NCBI RefSeq assembly: GCF_900167055.1
Contig: NZ_FUXP01000004.1
Location: 62,001-126,000 of the forward strand
DNA length: 64,000 nucleotides
Direction: 5' to 3'
Source: Lysobacter spongiicola DSM 21749
GTDB taxonomy: Bacteria > Pseudomonadota > Gammaproteobacteria > Xanthomonadales > Xanthomonadaceae
How positions within the stretch are numbered: the stretch's first letter is position 1; every line of letters starts with the position of its first letter. Positions 23,777-34,236 of this stretch are shown here, piece by piece. The notes under the pieces are model-generated. The model searched no databases, was not told where the DNA came from, and was given only the letters and a program-made list of their open reading frames with translations. Made by a program: the position numbers and the translations under genes.

Positions 23777-24582
23777 CAGGCGGCCTCGGTGGCGTGTGGC
23801 GCGGCGCCATGGCGCGCGGCGCTGTCGAAGGGAATGGGGCCGTCGGGTTGGCCGTCGAGGAACTGCCGGACCAGCGGATCGGTGCTCGCCTGCAGCGCCT
23901 GGGGCGTGCCAGAGAACACGATGCCGCCGTTGGCGATCACCACCGCATGGTCGGCCACCGGCAGGGTCTCGTGCACGTGGTGGGTGACGACGATGCTGGT
24001 CATGCCCAGGTGGTCGTTGAGCCGGCGCACCAGGTCCATCACCACGCCCGATGCGATCGGGTCCAGGCCGGTCAAAGGCTCGTCGTAGATCATCAGCGGC
24101 GGATCGAGCGCCAGCGCACGTGCCAGCGCCACCCGACGGGCCATGCCCCCGGACAGCTCGCGCGGGAAGGCGTCGGCCGCGGCGCGCAGCCCGACCGCAT
24201 GCAGCTTCATCGCCACCAGCCGGTCGATCACCGGCCTGGGCAGGCGGGTGTGGGTGCGCAGCGGCAGGGCCACGTTCTCGGCCGCGGTCAGGTCGGTCAG
24301 CAGGCCGTTGCCCTGCAGCAGGACGCCGATGCCCTTGCGCAGCTCCAGCAGCGCGCGCTGGTTGCGGGGCACGGGTTGCCCCAGTACCTCGACCGAGCCC
24401 GAGGCGGGTGCGAGCTCGCCGGTGATGGCGGCCAGCAGGGTCGACTTGCCGCTGCCCGAGGGCCCCAGCACCGCCACCACCTGGCCGCGCGGCACGACCA
24501 GGTCGACATCGCGCAGCACGTTGCGGCCGCCGCGGTCGAGGCGCAGGCCGGCAATCCGAACGATGGGATCTGCTGTCGTCAT
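23776..24582 (-). CDS. mlaF: Lipid ABC transporter ATP-binding protein MlaF
   Basis: A 268-residue ABC ATPase, the energy subunit of the Mla system. Walker A is GPSGSGKST, the ABC signature is LSGGMARRVALARALALDPP, Walker B is LMIYDEPLTGLDP, and the switch His is in VVTHHVHE. It is the first gene of the mlaFEDCBA operon and is divergent from recC with a 149-bp gap. Confidence 0.95.
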   Translation of the reverse strand: MTTADPIVRIAGLRLDRGGRNVLRDVDLVVPRGQVVAVLGPSGSGKSTLLAAITGELAPASGSVEVLGQPVPRNQRALLELRKGIGVLLQGNGLLTDLTAAENVALPLRTHTRLPRPVIDRLVAMKLHAVGLRAAADAFPRELSGGMARRVALARALALDPPLMIYDEPLTGLDPIASGVVMDLVRRLNDHLGMTSIVVTHHVHETLPVADHAVVIANGGIVFSGTPQALQASTDPLVRQFLDGQPDGPIPFDSAARHGAAPHATEAA

Positions 24583-24731
24583 GGGGCTCCTGGGTGGGCG
24601 CGCCGTCACGCGGGCCGAATGGACCGCACAGCTTGGCGCGCAGGTGCTGAACGGCAGGCGCATTGTCGCAGGTGCGCGCAGCGGCTGCCCGGTCTCGGCG
24701 GGTGCGACGCCGGTACGGCAAGATGGCCGCC

Positions 24732-27700
24732 ATGCCCGCCGCGCCCGACTTCCGCCTCTACCACTCCAATTCGCTCGAGGTGCTGGCCGGGCTGCTGGCC
24801 GAGGCATTGCGCGAGCCGGCACCGGGCCAGTCGCTGCTGGCGCCGGACATCGTGCTGATCCCGCAGGTGGCGATGCGCCGCTGGCTGCAGGCCACCCTGG
24901 CGCAGGCACATGGCATCGCCGCCAACCTCGAATTCCTGACCCCGGGCGAATTCGTCCGGCACGCGCTGGATGCCAACGTCGCTGGTGCCGACGACGACAT
25001 GGATGCCGAAGCGCTGTGCTGGCGGCTGCTCGGCGTGCTGTCGGACTCCGCCGCGGTGCGCGAGCCCGCCCTGCAGCCCTTGCGGCGCTACCTGGGAGAC
25101 GGCGATCCGCTCAAGCCCTGGTCGCTGGCCGGCGAACTGGCTTCGGTGTTCGAGAAGTACCAGGCGTGGCGCCGCGACTGGCTGCTGGACTGGGAATCCG
25201 GCAAGGGGCCCGCCGATCCGCAGGCGGCGCTATGGCGCCGTGTGGCCGGCGGGCGCCGCCATCGTGCCCGCCGCATCGATGACTACCTGCGCGGGTTCGC
25301 CGCACCCGACGCGCCGCTGCCGGCCGGGCTGCCGGGCCGGTTGTTCGCCTTCGCCACCCTCAATGTCTCCCCGGACGTGCTGCGGGTGATCGCGACCCAG
25401 GCGCGGGTCGGCGTACTGCACTTCTACCTGCCCACCCCGACCTGCTCGTACTGGGGCGACCTGCAGACCCTCGGTGAACGGTTGCGCAGCGGCGCCGATG
25501 ATCCCTTCGACGGTGGAGGCGGGGAGAACCCTTTGCTGCAGGCCTGGGGGGCGGCGGGTCGTGACTTCATGGCAGTGCTCGGCAGCTACGAGGTCGTGCA
25601 TCCGTCCGGCGAGATCGCCGCCTACGACGATCCCGAGCAGCGCCCGCAGGATGGCCCGTTCGCCGACACCCTGCTGAAGCGCTTGCATCGGGACCTGTTC
25701 CATCGCCGTGCCCACCCCGGCGCACCGCTGCGCGCCGCGGTCGACCGGCACGACCCGAGCCTGCAGGTGCATGCCTGCCACACCCGCCTGCGCGAGGTGC
25801 AGGTGCTGCACGATCGCCTGCGCGGCCTGCTGGAGGACGCGCGTTTCGATCCACCGCTGGAGCCGCGCGAGATCGCCGTGCTGGCACCCGACATCGATCC
25901 CTACGTGCCCTACATCCATGCCGTCTTCGGCGGCGTGGCCGGCGCGGATGCCATTCCCTACGCGTTGGCCGACACCAGTCCGCTGACCGGCGAACCGCTG
26001 GCCGAGGTCTTCCTGCGCCTGCTGGACCTGCCGGTCTCGCGTTTCGGGTTCGGCGAGGTGCTGGACCTGCTGGCCAGCCCGCCGATCGCTGGCGTGGCCG
26101 GGCTCGATCCCGCCGCGCTCGACCGGCTGCGGCACTGGCTGGGTGCGGCGGGTGCGCGCTGGGGCATCGACGCCGCCCACCGCGGGCGGCAACAGGCGCC
26201 GGTGGACGACGCCTACACCTGGTCGTTCGCGCTGGACCGGTTGTTGCTGGGCCATGCCAGCGGCAGCGATGCCCCCATCGGCGGGGTAGCGCCCTGGACG
26301 GACCTGGAAGGCGGCGCAATGGCGGCACTGGACACGCTGGTCCGCCTGCTGCGCGTGCTGGCCCGCCATGAGCGCACCCTGGGCGAGGCGATGCCGGCGT
26401 CGCAGTGGCGCGAGCGCCTGCTGGGCCTGCTCGACGCCCTGCTCCCTGCCGGTGCCGTGGGCACCGCCGACGTGCGCGCACTGGAACGGCTGCGCGCGCA
26501 TGTCGATGCCTTCGCGGACTCGGCGGCCCGGGCGGGTTTCGATCGCCCCGTGGCCCCGGAAGTCGTGCGGGCCCATTTCGCCACCACGCTCGCCGAGGCC
26601 GACACCCGCGCGCCGCTGCTCACCGGCGGGGTGAGCTTCGGCCGGATGGTGCCGATGCGCCTGTTGCCGTTCCGGGTGATCTGCGTCCTGGGCATGAACG
26701 ACGGCGAGTACCCGCGGCGGGATCCGGCAGCCGGGCTGAACCTGTTGACCGCCGAACTCGGCACGTCGCGGCGCCGTGCCGGCGACCGATCGCTGCGCGA
26801 GGACGACCGCTTCCTGTTCCTGCAGCTGTTCGCGTCGGCCGCCGAGGTGTTCCACCTCAGCTACCTCGGTGCGGACCCGCGCGACGGCAGCGACCGGGAG
26901 CCGTCGGTGCTGGTGTCCGAATTGCTGGACATCGCCGCCTTGCAGTACGACGACCCCGCCGCGGCACGGCGTGAGCTGGTAGTGCGCCATCCGCTGCAAC
27001 CGTTCTCGCCCGCGGCTTTCGGCGCGACTGCCGATGAGCCGGAGCCACGTCGTTTCAGCTACCGCGCCGAGTGGCGTCCCGCAGCCACGAGTGCTGCCGG
27101 CGGGCGCGCGAGCCCGGGCCGCTGGGCGCTGGACCCGCTGCCGCCCGGTGGCGAACTCGAGCGGGTGTCACTGGAGCAACTGCGCGGGTTCCTGCGTGAT
27201 CCGTCCGCCGCATTCCTGCGCCAGCGCCTGGGCATCCGGCTGCCCGACAGCGAGGACGCACCGGAGGACCGGGAGCCGCTCGCGCTGCCCGAGCGCGGGC
27301 TCGAGCGCTGGCACCTGCAGCAGGCGGTGCTGGCAGCCTGCACCCAGGGCGAAACCGACGGCCTGCATGCGCGTCTGCGTGCACGCGGGCTGCTGCCCAG
27401 CGGCGCATTGGGCGAGCGACAGCTGGCCGGGCAGCTCGCCCAGCTCCGGCCGTATGCGGACGCCTTCAACGAATGGCGCAATGGCACCGCGCCGGTGTCA
27501 CGGGCATTCGAGCTGGACCTGGACGGCGTGCTGCTGCATGGGCGCGTCGACGGCATCCACCCGCACGGGCTGCCGCGCCTGCGCCATGACAAGTTGAACG
27601 GCCCTGCGCAGATCACCCACGGGCTGGACTGGCTGGTGATGGCGGCGATCGGCAAGGGGCTGCCGCTGGCCCAGTTCTTCGACACCGGTGCCGGGCCCGG

Positions 27701-28043
27701 GCCGGTGCTGCGTGAGCCACCCGCGCCAGACCGGGCGCGCGAGGCGTTGCGCGCGCTGCTGCGTCTTCGCGCCTGGGGTCTCCGCGAACCGTTGCCGTTC
27801 GGCCCCCGCGCCGGCTGGTGCTGGTACGAAGCGCAGGACGACGGCAAGGGTTGGGCGGCCGCGGCACGCCAGTGGCAGGCCGAGCGTGGCTTCAGCGAGG
27901 GCGGCACCGACAGTGCAAGGATCGCGCTGCGCGGCCGTGATCCCTTCGCCGACGAAGTGCTCGGGCAGGACTTCCGGCGGATCGCGGGCATCGTGTTCGA
28001 CGCCGTGGTGGCCGGCCGGGACGCGGAGGCCGAGCCGACATGA
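24732..28043 (+). CDS. recC: Exodeoxyribonuclease V gamma subunit
   Basis: A 1103-residue subunit of the RecBCD helicase-nuclease that processes double-strand breaks and recognises Chi. The N-terminus reads FRLYHSNSLEVLAGLLAEAL, typical of RecC; inactive helicase-like motifs follow, with LGMNDGEYPRRDP and DRSLREDDRFLFLQLFASA in the middle, and the nuclease-like C-terminal region. The ATG at 24732 is chosen from family N-termini; the ATG at 24723 would add three residues. It is first in recC-recB-recD, with four-base overlaps throughout. Confidence 0.95.
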   Translation: MPAAPDFRLYHSNSLEVLAGLLAEALREPAPGQSLLAPDIVLIPQVAMRRWLQATLAQAHGIAANLEFLTPGEFVRHALDANVAGADDDMDAEALCWRLLGVLSDSAAVREPALQPLRRYLGDGDPLKPWSLAGELASVFEKYQAWRRDWLLDWESGKGPADPQAALWRRVAGGRRHRARRIDDYLRGFAAPDAPLPAGLPGRLFAFATLNVSPDVLRVIATQARVGVLHFYLPTPTCSYWGDLQTLGERLRSGADDPFDGGGGENPLLQAWGAAGRDFMAVLGSYEVVHPSGEIAAYDDPEQRPQDGPFADTLLKRLHRDLFHRRAHPGAPLRAAVDRHDPSLQVHACHTRLREVQVLHDRLRGLLEDARFDPPLEPREIAVLAPDIDPYVPYIHAVFGGVAGADAIPYALADTSPLTGEPLAEVFLRLLDLPVSRFGFGEVLDLLASPPIAGVAGLDPAALDRLRHWLGAAGARWGIDAAHRGRQQAPVDDAYTWSFALDRLLLGHASGSDAPIGGVAPWTDLEGGAMAALDTLVRLLRVLARHERTLGEAMPASQWRERLLGLLDALLPAGAVGTADVRALERLRAHVDAFADSAARAGFDRPVAPEVVRAHFATTLAEADTRAPLLTGGVSFGRMVPMRLLPFRVICVLGMNDGEYPRRDPAAGLNLLTAELGTSRRRAGDRSLREDDRFLFLQLFASAAEVFHLSYLGADPRDGSDREPSVLVSELLDIAALQYDDPAAARRELVVRHPLQPFSPAAFGATADEPEPRRFSYRAEWRPAATSAAGGRASPGRWALDPLPPGGELERVSLEQLRGFLRDPSAAFLRQRLGIRLPDSEDAPEDREPLALPERGLERWHLQQAVLAACTQGETDGLHARLRARGLLPSGALGERQLAGQLAQLRPYADAFNEWRNGTAPVSRAFELDLDGVLLHGRVDGIHPHGLPRLRHDKLNGPAQITHGLDWLVMAAIGKGLPLAQFFDTGAGPGPVLREPPAPDRAREALRALLRLRAWGLREPLPFGPRAGWCWYEAQDDGKGWAAAARQWQAERGFSEGGTDSARIALRGRDPFADEVLGQDFRRIAGIVFDAVVAGRDAEAEPT

Positions 28044-31000
28044 ACGCCATCGACCACGCGCCCGCCGATGCCTACCTGGACGTCGAACTCGACGGCCTGC
28101 AGCTGATCGAGGCCAGCGCCGGCACCGGCAAGACCTTCACCCTCGCCACGCTGGTGGTGCGGCTGGTGGTCGAGCGCGGATTGCGGCTGGGGGAGGTGCT
28201 CGCCGTGACCTTCACCGATGCCGCGACCCAGGAGCTGCGTGCCCGCCTGCGCAGGCGCCTGATCGTTGCAGCCGACATCGCCCGGTCGCTGGCATCCGAA
28301 ACCGATCCGGACGCATCCGCCGGAGCGGAGCCCGATCCGGAGGCCGCACTGACCCGCGCCATCATCGAGCGCCGGTTGCAGCACGAGCCACTGCGGGCGC
28401 TGCTGGCGCGACTGGAGCGCGCGACGCTCGAGATCGACCTTGCGCCGGTGTTCACCATCCATGGCTTCTGCGCGCGGGTGTTGGCCGAACATGCGCTGCA
28501 TACCGGCCAGCCGTTCGATCCCGCGAAGCTGGTCGCCAGCGACCGGGAGTGGCGCGAGGAAGTCGCCGCCGACCTCTGGCGCGTGCATGGCGCCGAGGCC
28601 CTGGGTGCCGAGCTGTTGCACGTGTTGTGGAAGCGGCCGGCCGAGCTGGCCGACGACCTCGGCGCGCTGCTCGGTGCGACACGGGTGTTGCCCGAACCGC
28701 CACCGGACGTGCCTGACCCCACGCCCGAACTGCAGCAGGCATTCGCAAGGCTGTGCTCGTTGTTCCACCACCACGGAGACGAGGCCCGGGCAGCACTGGA
28801 CGCGGCCATCGCCGCGAAACACATCGACGGGCGCAAGGCGCGGTCGACCAGCTACGAGAAGGCATGGGCATCGTTGACGCGCGGCGTGGCCGGTGCATGC
28901 CTGGACCGAGACGACGACCACCTGGACAAACTCACCACCACGCGCCTGCGCGAGTGCGCCAAGGTCGGCTGCGAGGACAAGCTGCCCGCATCCCCTTTGT
29001 TCGATGCCCTGTCCCACTGGTTCGAAGTGGACCAGCGCCGCCGGTACTGGCTGTCGCGGCAGGCGCTGACCCTGCTGCACCGCATCCGCGAGGATGCTCG
29101 CGGGCGCATGGCGCACCTCAAGCGGGTGCGCCGCGTACAGGGTTACGACGACCTGATCGCGGGCGTTGCCGACGCGCTTGCCGGCGAACAGGGCGCGGAC
29201 CTCGTGCGCAGCCTGCGTGCGCAATACGCGGTGGCGCTGGTCGACGAGTTCCAGGACACCGATCCGCGCCAGTGGGCCATCTTCCGCCGCATCTTCGCCG
29301 GAACGGAGGGGCCGCCTTCGCTGTTCCTGATTGGCGACCCGAAGCAGGCGATCTACGGCTTCCGCGGCGGTGACGTGCATACGTACCTGGCCGCCCGCCA
29401 GGACGCGCGTCTGGCGCCGCCGTTGTCGCACAACTTCCGCTCGCGCCCGTCGGTGCTGCGTGCTGTCGAGGCGCTGTACAACCAGGCCGGGGAGGAGGCT
29501 TTCGTCGATGCCCGGATCCGCTTCCACCCGGTGCAGCCCGGCGGCCGCAATGACGACACGCAGTTCCTGAGGGACGGCAAGGCCGCCACGGCGCTGACGG
29601 TGCGGGTATTACCACCGGCGCAGGACGGCAAACCGCACAAGGCCGACGACTCCAAGGCGCTCGCGACGGGCGCCTGCGTCGCCGGGATCCACGCGCTGCT
29701 GTCGGAGGCCCGCGAAGGGCGGGCAGAGCTGGAAGGTCGGCCGGTGCGTCCGGGCGACATCGCGGTGCTGGTGCGCAGCCACAAGGAGGCCACGCGGGTG
29801 CAGTCGGCGCTGGCGCAGCTCGGCATTCCGGCGGTCGCGGCCGGCCGCCAGAGCCTGTTCGAAACCGAACAGGCCGGCGAGGTGCTGGCGGTCCTGGAGG
29901 CGGCGCTGCATCCGGCCGATGACGGCCGGCTGCGCGCGGCGCTTTCGACCGTGCTGCTGGGCGTCGACGCCGCCGGCATCGATCGCCTCGACCACGATGG
30001 CGAATGGCAGCGCAGCCAGCAGATGCTGGCGCTGGCCTGGCACGAGCGCTGGAAGCGGCAGGGGCCGCTCGCGCTGGTGTCGGACCTGTGCGCGACGCAC
30101 GCCGAACGCCTGCTCGGATTGGCCGATGGCGAGCGCCGCCTGACCAACCTCCTGCAGCTGGGAGAGTTCCTGCAGGATGCCGAAGCGCACGCGCTGGGCC
30201 TGCACGGCCTGGTGGACTGGCTGCGCGGGCGCATCGCCGGCGCCGATCCATCGGACGACCAGCAACTGTTGCGGCTGGAGTCCGATGCCGGCCGCGTGCA
30301 GATCATGACCCTGCACAAGAGCAAGGGCCTCGAGTTCCCGCTGGTGTTCCTGCCCTTCGTCGGCATCGGTCGCAAGCCGGGTTCCCCCGCCCGCCACTGC
30401 GAGGTGGTCGGCGAGTCCGGTCGGGCGTTGCACTGGAAGGCCGGGAGCGAAGAAGGCGCCTGGCAAGCGGCTGCTTCGGATTGGCAGGACGAGCAGCGCG
30501 CCGAGGATGCGCGCCTGCTGTACGTCGGCCTGACCCGTGCACGACATGCGCTTTGGCTGGCGTGCGGGCCACTGTTCGAAGCAAGGGCCACCGCACTCGC
30601 GCCGATGGTGGCGGACCTGGAGGCCTTGGCTGCGGACGATGCGATCCGGCTCGACCGGAGACCGCCGCAGGCTTTGCCCCTCCCGCTGGCGCCGGAACCG
30701 GCCGGCGAAGTGCCGGCTGCCCGTCGCGCCAGCCGCTCCCTCCCGCGCGACTGGTGGGTGTACAGCTTCACCCAGCTCAGCAAGTCCGAGGGTGGCGAGG
30801 AGGTTGCGCCGACGACCACGATCCCGGAGGAACGCGCCGCCGACGACGAGCCGGGGCCGGCGTTGCCGCCTGCTGCCGCCGACACCGCGGCAACGGAAGA
30901 GGCGGAGGTCGCTGATCGCCGGTTCAGCGGCAGCCGGTTCGGCAACGTGCTGCATGAAGCACTGGAGCATGTCGACTTCGCGGCGTGGCGGGACTGGCGG

Positions 31001-31642
31001 GAGATGGCGGCGCCGCCCGGCCAGGACGCGCCGCTGCGCGCCGCCCTGCGCACGGCGGGTTATCCGGACGCCGATCTCGACGACGGCGTCGCCGAGCTCA
31101 CCCGGCTGGTCGGCCGCACCCTGACGGCCGCGCTGCCCGAGGGCGGCCGCCTTGCGGACCTGCCCGCGGATGCCCGGCGGGCCGAGCTGGAGTTCCACTT
31201 CTCGATCCAGCCGACCTCGGTGCCGCGACTGCTGAAGATCCTGCACGGCCACGGCGTGGTGCCGGCCCGCGAAGGGTTCGGCCCCCGCCGCCAGCTGGAA
31301 GGGCTGATGACGGGCAAGATCGACCTCACCTACACCCGCGACGGACGCTGGTACCTGCTGGACTACAAGTCCAATCGCTTGCCGGCCTATGACACGGACG
31401 GCCTGGCCGCGGCGATGGCGCATAGCGAGTACGACCTGCAGGCGCTGGTCTACACCCTGGCGCTGCATCGCTGGTTGCGGTTCCGCCTTGGCAGCGCCTA
31501 CGACTACGGGCGCGACTTCGGCGGCGTGCGCTATGTGTTCAGCCGGGGCCTCGGGACGGCGGGTGAAGGCGTGCACGCGCATGTCCCGCCTGCCGCGCTG
31601 GTCGAAGCACTCGACCGCCTGTTCGATGGAGTGGCCGCATGA
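28040..31642 (+). CDS. recB: Exodeoxyribonuclease V beta subunit
   Basis: A 1200-residue UvrD-type 3'-5' helicase with a C-terminal nuclease. Walker A is ASAGTGKT (about 31-38). Helicase motifs include ALVDEFQDTDPRQW, LIGDPKQAIYGFRGGDV and IMTLHKSKGLEFPLVFLPF; the late motif is LLYVGLTRARHALWLA. The nuclease domain near the C-terminus has GLMTGKIDLTY and WYLLDYKSNRL, with the Asp/Asp-Lys active-site residues. ATGA overlap with recC and recD indicates tight coupling. Confidence 0.97.
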   Translation: MNAIDHAPADAYLDVELDGLQLIEASAGTGKTFTLATLVVRLVVERGLRLGEVLAVTFTDAATQELRARLRRRLIVAADIARSLASETDPDASAGAEPDPEAALTRAIIERRLQHEPLRALLARLERATLEIDLAPVFTIHGFCARVLAEHALHTGQPFDPAKLVASDREWREEVAADLWRVHGAEALGAELLHVLWKRPAELADDLGALLGATRVLPEPPPDVPDPTPELQQAFARLCSLFHHHGDEARAALDAAIAAKHIDGRKARSTSYEKAWASLTRGVAGACLDRDDDHLDKLTTTRLRECAKVGCEDKLPASPLFDALSHWFEVDQRRRYWLSRQALTLLHRIREDARGRMAHLKRVRRVQGYDDLIAGVADALAGEQGADLVRSLRAQYAVALVDEFQDTDPRQWAIFRRIFAGTEGPPSLFLIGDPKQAIYGFRGGDVHTYLAARQDARLAPPLSHNFRSRPSVLRAVEALYNQAGEEAFVDARIRFHPVQPGGRNDDTQFLRDGKAATALTVRVLPPAQDGKPHKADDSKALATGACVAGIHALLSEAREGRAELEGRPVRPGDIAVLVRSHKEATRVQSALAQLGIPAVAAGRQSLFETEQAGEVLAVLEAALHPADDGRLRAALSTVLLGVDAAGIDRLDHDGEWQRSQQMLALAWHERWKRQGPLALVSDLCATHAERLLGLADGERRLTNLLQLGEFLQDAEAHALGLHGLVDWLRGRIAGADPSDDQQLLRLESDAGRVQIMTLHKSKGLEFPLVFLPFVGIGRKPGSPARHCEVVGESGRALHWKAGSEEGAWQAAASDWQDEQRAEDARLLYVGLTRARHALWLACGPLFEARATALAPMVADLEALAADDAIRLDRRPPQALPLPLAPEPAGEVPAARRASRSLPRDWWVYSFTQLSKSEGGEEVAPTTTIPEERAADDEPGPALPPAAADTAATEEAEVADRRFSGSRFGNVLHEALEHVDFAAWRDWREMAAPPGQDAPLRAALRTAGYPDADLDDGVAELTRLVGRTLTAALPEGGRLADLPADARRAELEFHFSIQPTSVPRLLKILHGHGVVPAREGFGPRRQLEGLMTGKIDLTYTRDGRWYLLDYKSNRLPAYDTDGLAAAMAHSEYDLQALVYTLALHRWLRFRLGSAYDYGRDFGGVRYVFSRGLGTAGEGVHAHVPPAALVEALDRLFDGVAA

Positions 31643-33486
31643 GCCTGATGGACCAGCTGTCCCGACCGGGCGGCCTGCGGCCGCTCGACCATGCGCTGGC
31701 CCAGGTGCTGCGGCGGCTCGGGATGGCGGACACCGGGTCGGCGCCGCCAGAGCCCGTACTTGCGGCTGCCGGACTCGCCTCGCTGGCGGTCGCGCAAGGC
31801 CATGCCGGGTTCGAGCTCGCGCGTCCATCGCTGTTGCTGGACGGGCCGGTCGACTGGCCGGACCCGCGGCAGTGGCGTGATGCGCTGGCACGGTCGCCGT
31901 GGGTCTCCACCCCGGCCGCGGAAGACGCGGCACCGACCTCGGCACCGCTGGTCATGGAGCAGGGGCTGGTCTACCTGCGCCGTTACCGCGAGTACGAGCG
32001 CAGGCTCGCGCAAGGGCTGCTGCGCATCGCCGCAGCGGCCCCGGCGGGCGGGGATGTCGCTGCGCTGGCGCCCGTGTTCGCGGCACTGTTCCCTGCTGCG
32101 GCCGGCGGCGCCGACGCCCAGGCGCGTGCGGCGGCGCTGGCGCTGCTGCGATCCCTGCTGCTGGTCACCGGCGGACCCGGCACCGGCAAGACCACGACCA
32201 TCGCCCGGATGCTGGTGCTCCTGCTGGAGCAGGCGCGCGCCGAAGGTCGCACGCCCCCGCGAATCGCGCTGGCCGCGCCGACCGGCCGCGCCGCCGACCG
32301 CATGGCCGGCAGCATGCGCAACGCGATCGCCAGGCTCGACCAATTGCCACTGCTCGACGACGACCTGCTGTCCGAACTGCCTGTCCGCGCCAGCACCCTG
32401 CACCGCCTGCTCGGCACCATCCCCGACAGCCCCCGGTTCCGCCACGACGCCGACCACCCGCTCCCGTTCGACGTGGTGGTGGTCGACGAGGCCTCGATGG
32501 TGGACCTCCCGCTGATGTGCAAGCTGGTCGAGGCCGTGCCCAATGGCTGCCGGCTGGTCCTGCTGGGCGATCCGGACCAGCTGCCGTCCGTGGAGGCTGG
32601 CGACGTGCTGTCGGGCATCCTTCGTGCCGCGGGCGACGGACAGGTGCTGGCAATCGCCGACGCCACGCGCCTGCAGCCATTGCTTGGCGACCCCCCTGCA
32701 ACACAGGGCGATGCGACGGCCGGCGGGCTGGCCGGTCACCGGGTGCACCTGCAACACGGCTACCGCCAGTCCAGCGGCCTGCAGTTGTCGCCATTGGCCG
32801 ACGCCGTGCGCACGGGTGATGCCGACGCGGCGCTGGCCCTGCTGCGCGGCGCCTTGGCGGGCGTGGAATTCCATGAGGGTGCACTGGACCCCCTGGTTGC
32901 CGGCCGCGAGGCACTGGTGGGGCACTGGCGCGCGCTGGCATCGCGGGAAGACCCTGCCACCGCCCTGCGGGAAGCCGGCCGGCTGTGCCTGCTGACCGCA
33001 CTGCGCGAAGGTCCGCAGGGCGCCCGCGGCCTCAACGCGCGGATCGAGGAGCTGCTTGGAGGGCGCCAGTCCGGTTACTTCCAGGGCCGCCTGCTGCAGG
33101 TGACCGAGAACAGCTATCGGCACCGCCTGTTCAACGGCGACGTCGGCATCTGCATGCGTGATGCATCTGGCGCGATGGTGGCCTGGTTCGCCGGCGATGG
33201 CGACGGCGGCCTGCGGGGGTTCCACCCCGGCGCCCTGCCCGCGCATGAATCCGCATTCGCGATGACCGTGCACAAGGCGCAGGGTTCGGAATTCGACGAA
33301 GTGTGGCTGCAGTTGCCGAGGCAGCCCTCGAAGGTGCTGTCGCGCGAGCTGGTCTATACCGCGCTGACCCGGGCCCGGAGCGTCCTGCATCTGTGTGCGG
33401 ACGAAACGGTCCTGCGCGAGGCGCTTTCGCGCCATTCGATGCGGGTTTCCGGACTTGCCGCGCGGCTGGGCGTGGAGGCTTCCTGA
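31639..33486 (+). CDS. recD: Exodeoxyribonuclease V alpha subunit
   Basis: A 615-residue SF1B 5'-3' helicase. Walker A is VTGGPGTGKTTT (about 175-186), motif II is VVVDEASMVDLPLM, motif III is LLGDPDQLPSVEAGD and the C-terminal motif is MTVHKAQGSEFDEV followed by LVYTALTRARSVL. It completes the recCBD operon. Length and motif order are normal. Confidence 0.97.
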   Translation: MSLMDQLSRPGGLRPLDHALAQVLRRLGMADTGSAPPEPVLAAAGLASLAVAQGHAGFELARPSLLLDGPVDWPDPRQWRDALARSPWVSTPAAEDAAPTSAPLVMEQGLVYLRRYREYERRLAQGLLRIAAAAPAGGDVAALAPVFAALFPAAAGGADAQARAAALALLRSLLLVTGGPGTGKTTTIARMLVLLLEQARAEGRTPPRIALAAPTGRAADRMAGSMRNAIARLDQLPLLDDDLLSELPVRASTLHRLLGTIPDSPRFRHDADHPLPFDVVVVDEASMVDLPLMCKLVEAVPNGCRLVLLGDPDQLPSVEAGDVLSGILRAAGDGQVLAIADATRLQPLLGDPPATQGDATAGGLAGHRVHLQHGYRQSSGLQLSPLADAVRTGDADAALALLRGALAGVEFHEGALDPLVAGREALVGHWRALASREDPATALREAGRLCLLTALREGPQGARGLNARIEELLGGRQSGYFQGRLLQVTENSYRHRLFNGDVGICMRDASGAMVAWFAGDGDGGLRGFHPGALPAHESAFAMTVHKAQGSEFDEVWLQLPRQPSKVLSRELVYTALTRARSVLHLCADETVLREALSRHSMRVSGLAARLGVEAS

Positions 33487-33597
33487 ACGGTAGCGGCCGC
33501 GGCCCTGGGTCCTTCACCATGGTTCAACCGGCCCCGGCCTAGCTTGCACGGGCCGGTGTTCGTTGCCGGCTTCCCCCACGAGCAACGGAGTAAACCC

Positions 33598-34065
33598 ATG
33601 AATGACGTCAAGAAGGACCACAGTCTCGGTGCAGGCACCGGCGCGGTCGCAGGTGCGGTGGCAGGCGCGGCGGTCGGATCGGCTGGAGGCCCCATCGGCA
33701 GTGCGGTCGGTGCCGTCGCCGGTGGCGTGCTTGGAGCGAAGGCTGGCGATTCGGCGGCCGAAGCGATCAACCCGACCGAATATCGCGAGCACTTCAAGAA
33801 CGAATACAGGAATACCCCCTACTACTCCGCCGACAAGGAGTGGAACGACTACGAGCCGGCCTACCAGTATGGTTACGAGACCTACGGCCAGCACCGCGGC
33901 AAGCGTTTCGAGGACGCCGAACCGGAACTGCAGCGCGATTGGAACAAGACCCGCGCGCAGAGCAATTCGCGGCTGGAGTGGAACGATGCCAAGCATGCCG
34001 TGCGCGACGGCTGGCACCATATCGAGCGGCGCCTGCCGGGCGACGCCGACGGCGACGGCCGCTGA
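33598..34065 (+). CDS. Small glycine-zipper protein of unknown function
   Basis: A 155-residue protein. Residues about 10-55 are a run of Gly/Ala with a GxxxG-like pattern (GTGAVAGAVAGAAVGSAGGP), which usually means membrane association or oligomerisation. The rest is charged and rich in Tyr, Trp and Asn (YYSADKEWNDYEPAYQYGYE). It has no classical signal peptide. I do not recognise a function. CGGAG precedes the ATG, and a strong intrinsic terminator follows, so it is probably a single-gene transcript. Confidence 0.7.
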   Translation: MNDVKKDHSLGAGTGAVAGAVAGAAVGSAGGPIGSAVGAVAGGVLGAKAGDSAAEAINPTEYREHFKNEYRNTPYYSADKEWNDYEPAYQYGYETYGQHRGKRFEDAEPELQRDWNKTRAQSNSRLEWNDAKHAVRDGWHHIERRLPGDADGDGR

Positions 34066-34122
34066 GCAAGGCGGCATCTGCTTGAACTAGAAGAACAAGC
34101 AAACAAGAAGAACGCGGTTTCG

Positions 34123-34152
34123 ACGGGGTCGCCAGGTGCGGCCCCGTTTTTT
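34123..34152 (+). terminator. Rho-independent terminator
   Basis: ACGGGG (34123-34128) and CCCCGT (34142-34147), extended inside by CGC/GCG pairing, are followed by a run of T (34147-34152). This is the clearest intrinsic terminator in the window and ends the transcript of the glycine-zipper gene. Confidence 0.85.
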
Positions 34153-34236
34153 CTGGCGGAGCCGGTACTGAAGCCGTGCGGACACTGGAGTAGCATGGCG
34201 GGCCCGCTATCCCCCGTTACCCCCGGACCCCCGACC

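Noticed and set aside
25230-26999. 589-codon minus-strand frame inside recC
   Set aside because: Antisense frame kept open by high GC content; no domain and no ribosome binding site. RecC motifs on the plus strand are clear.
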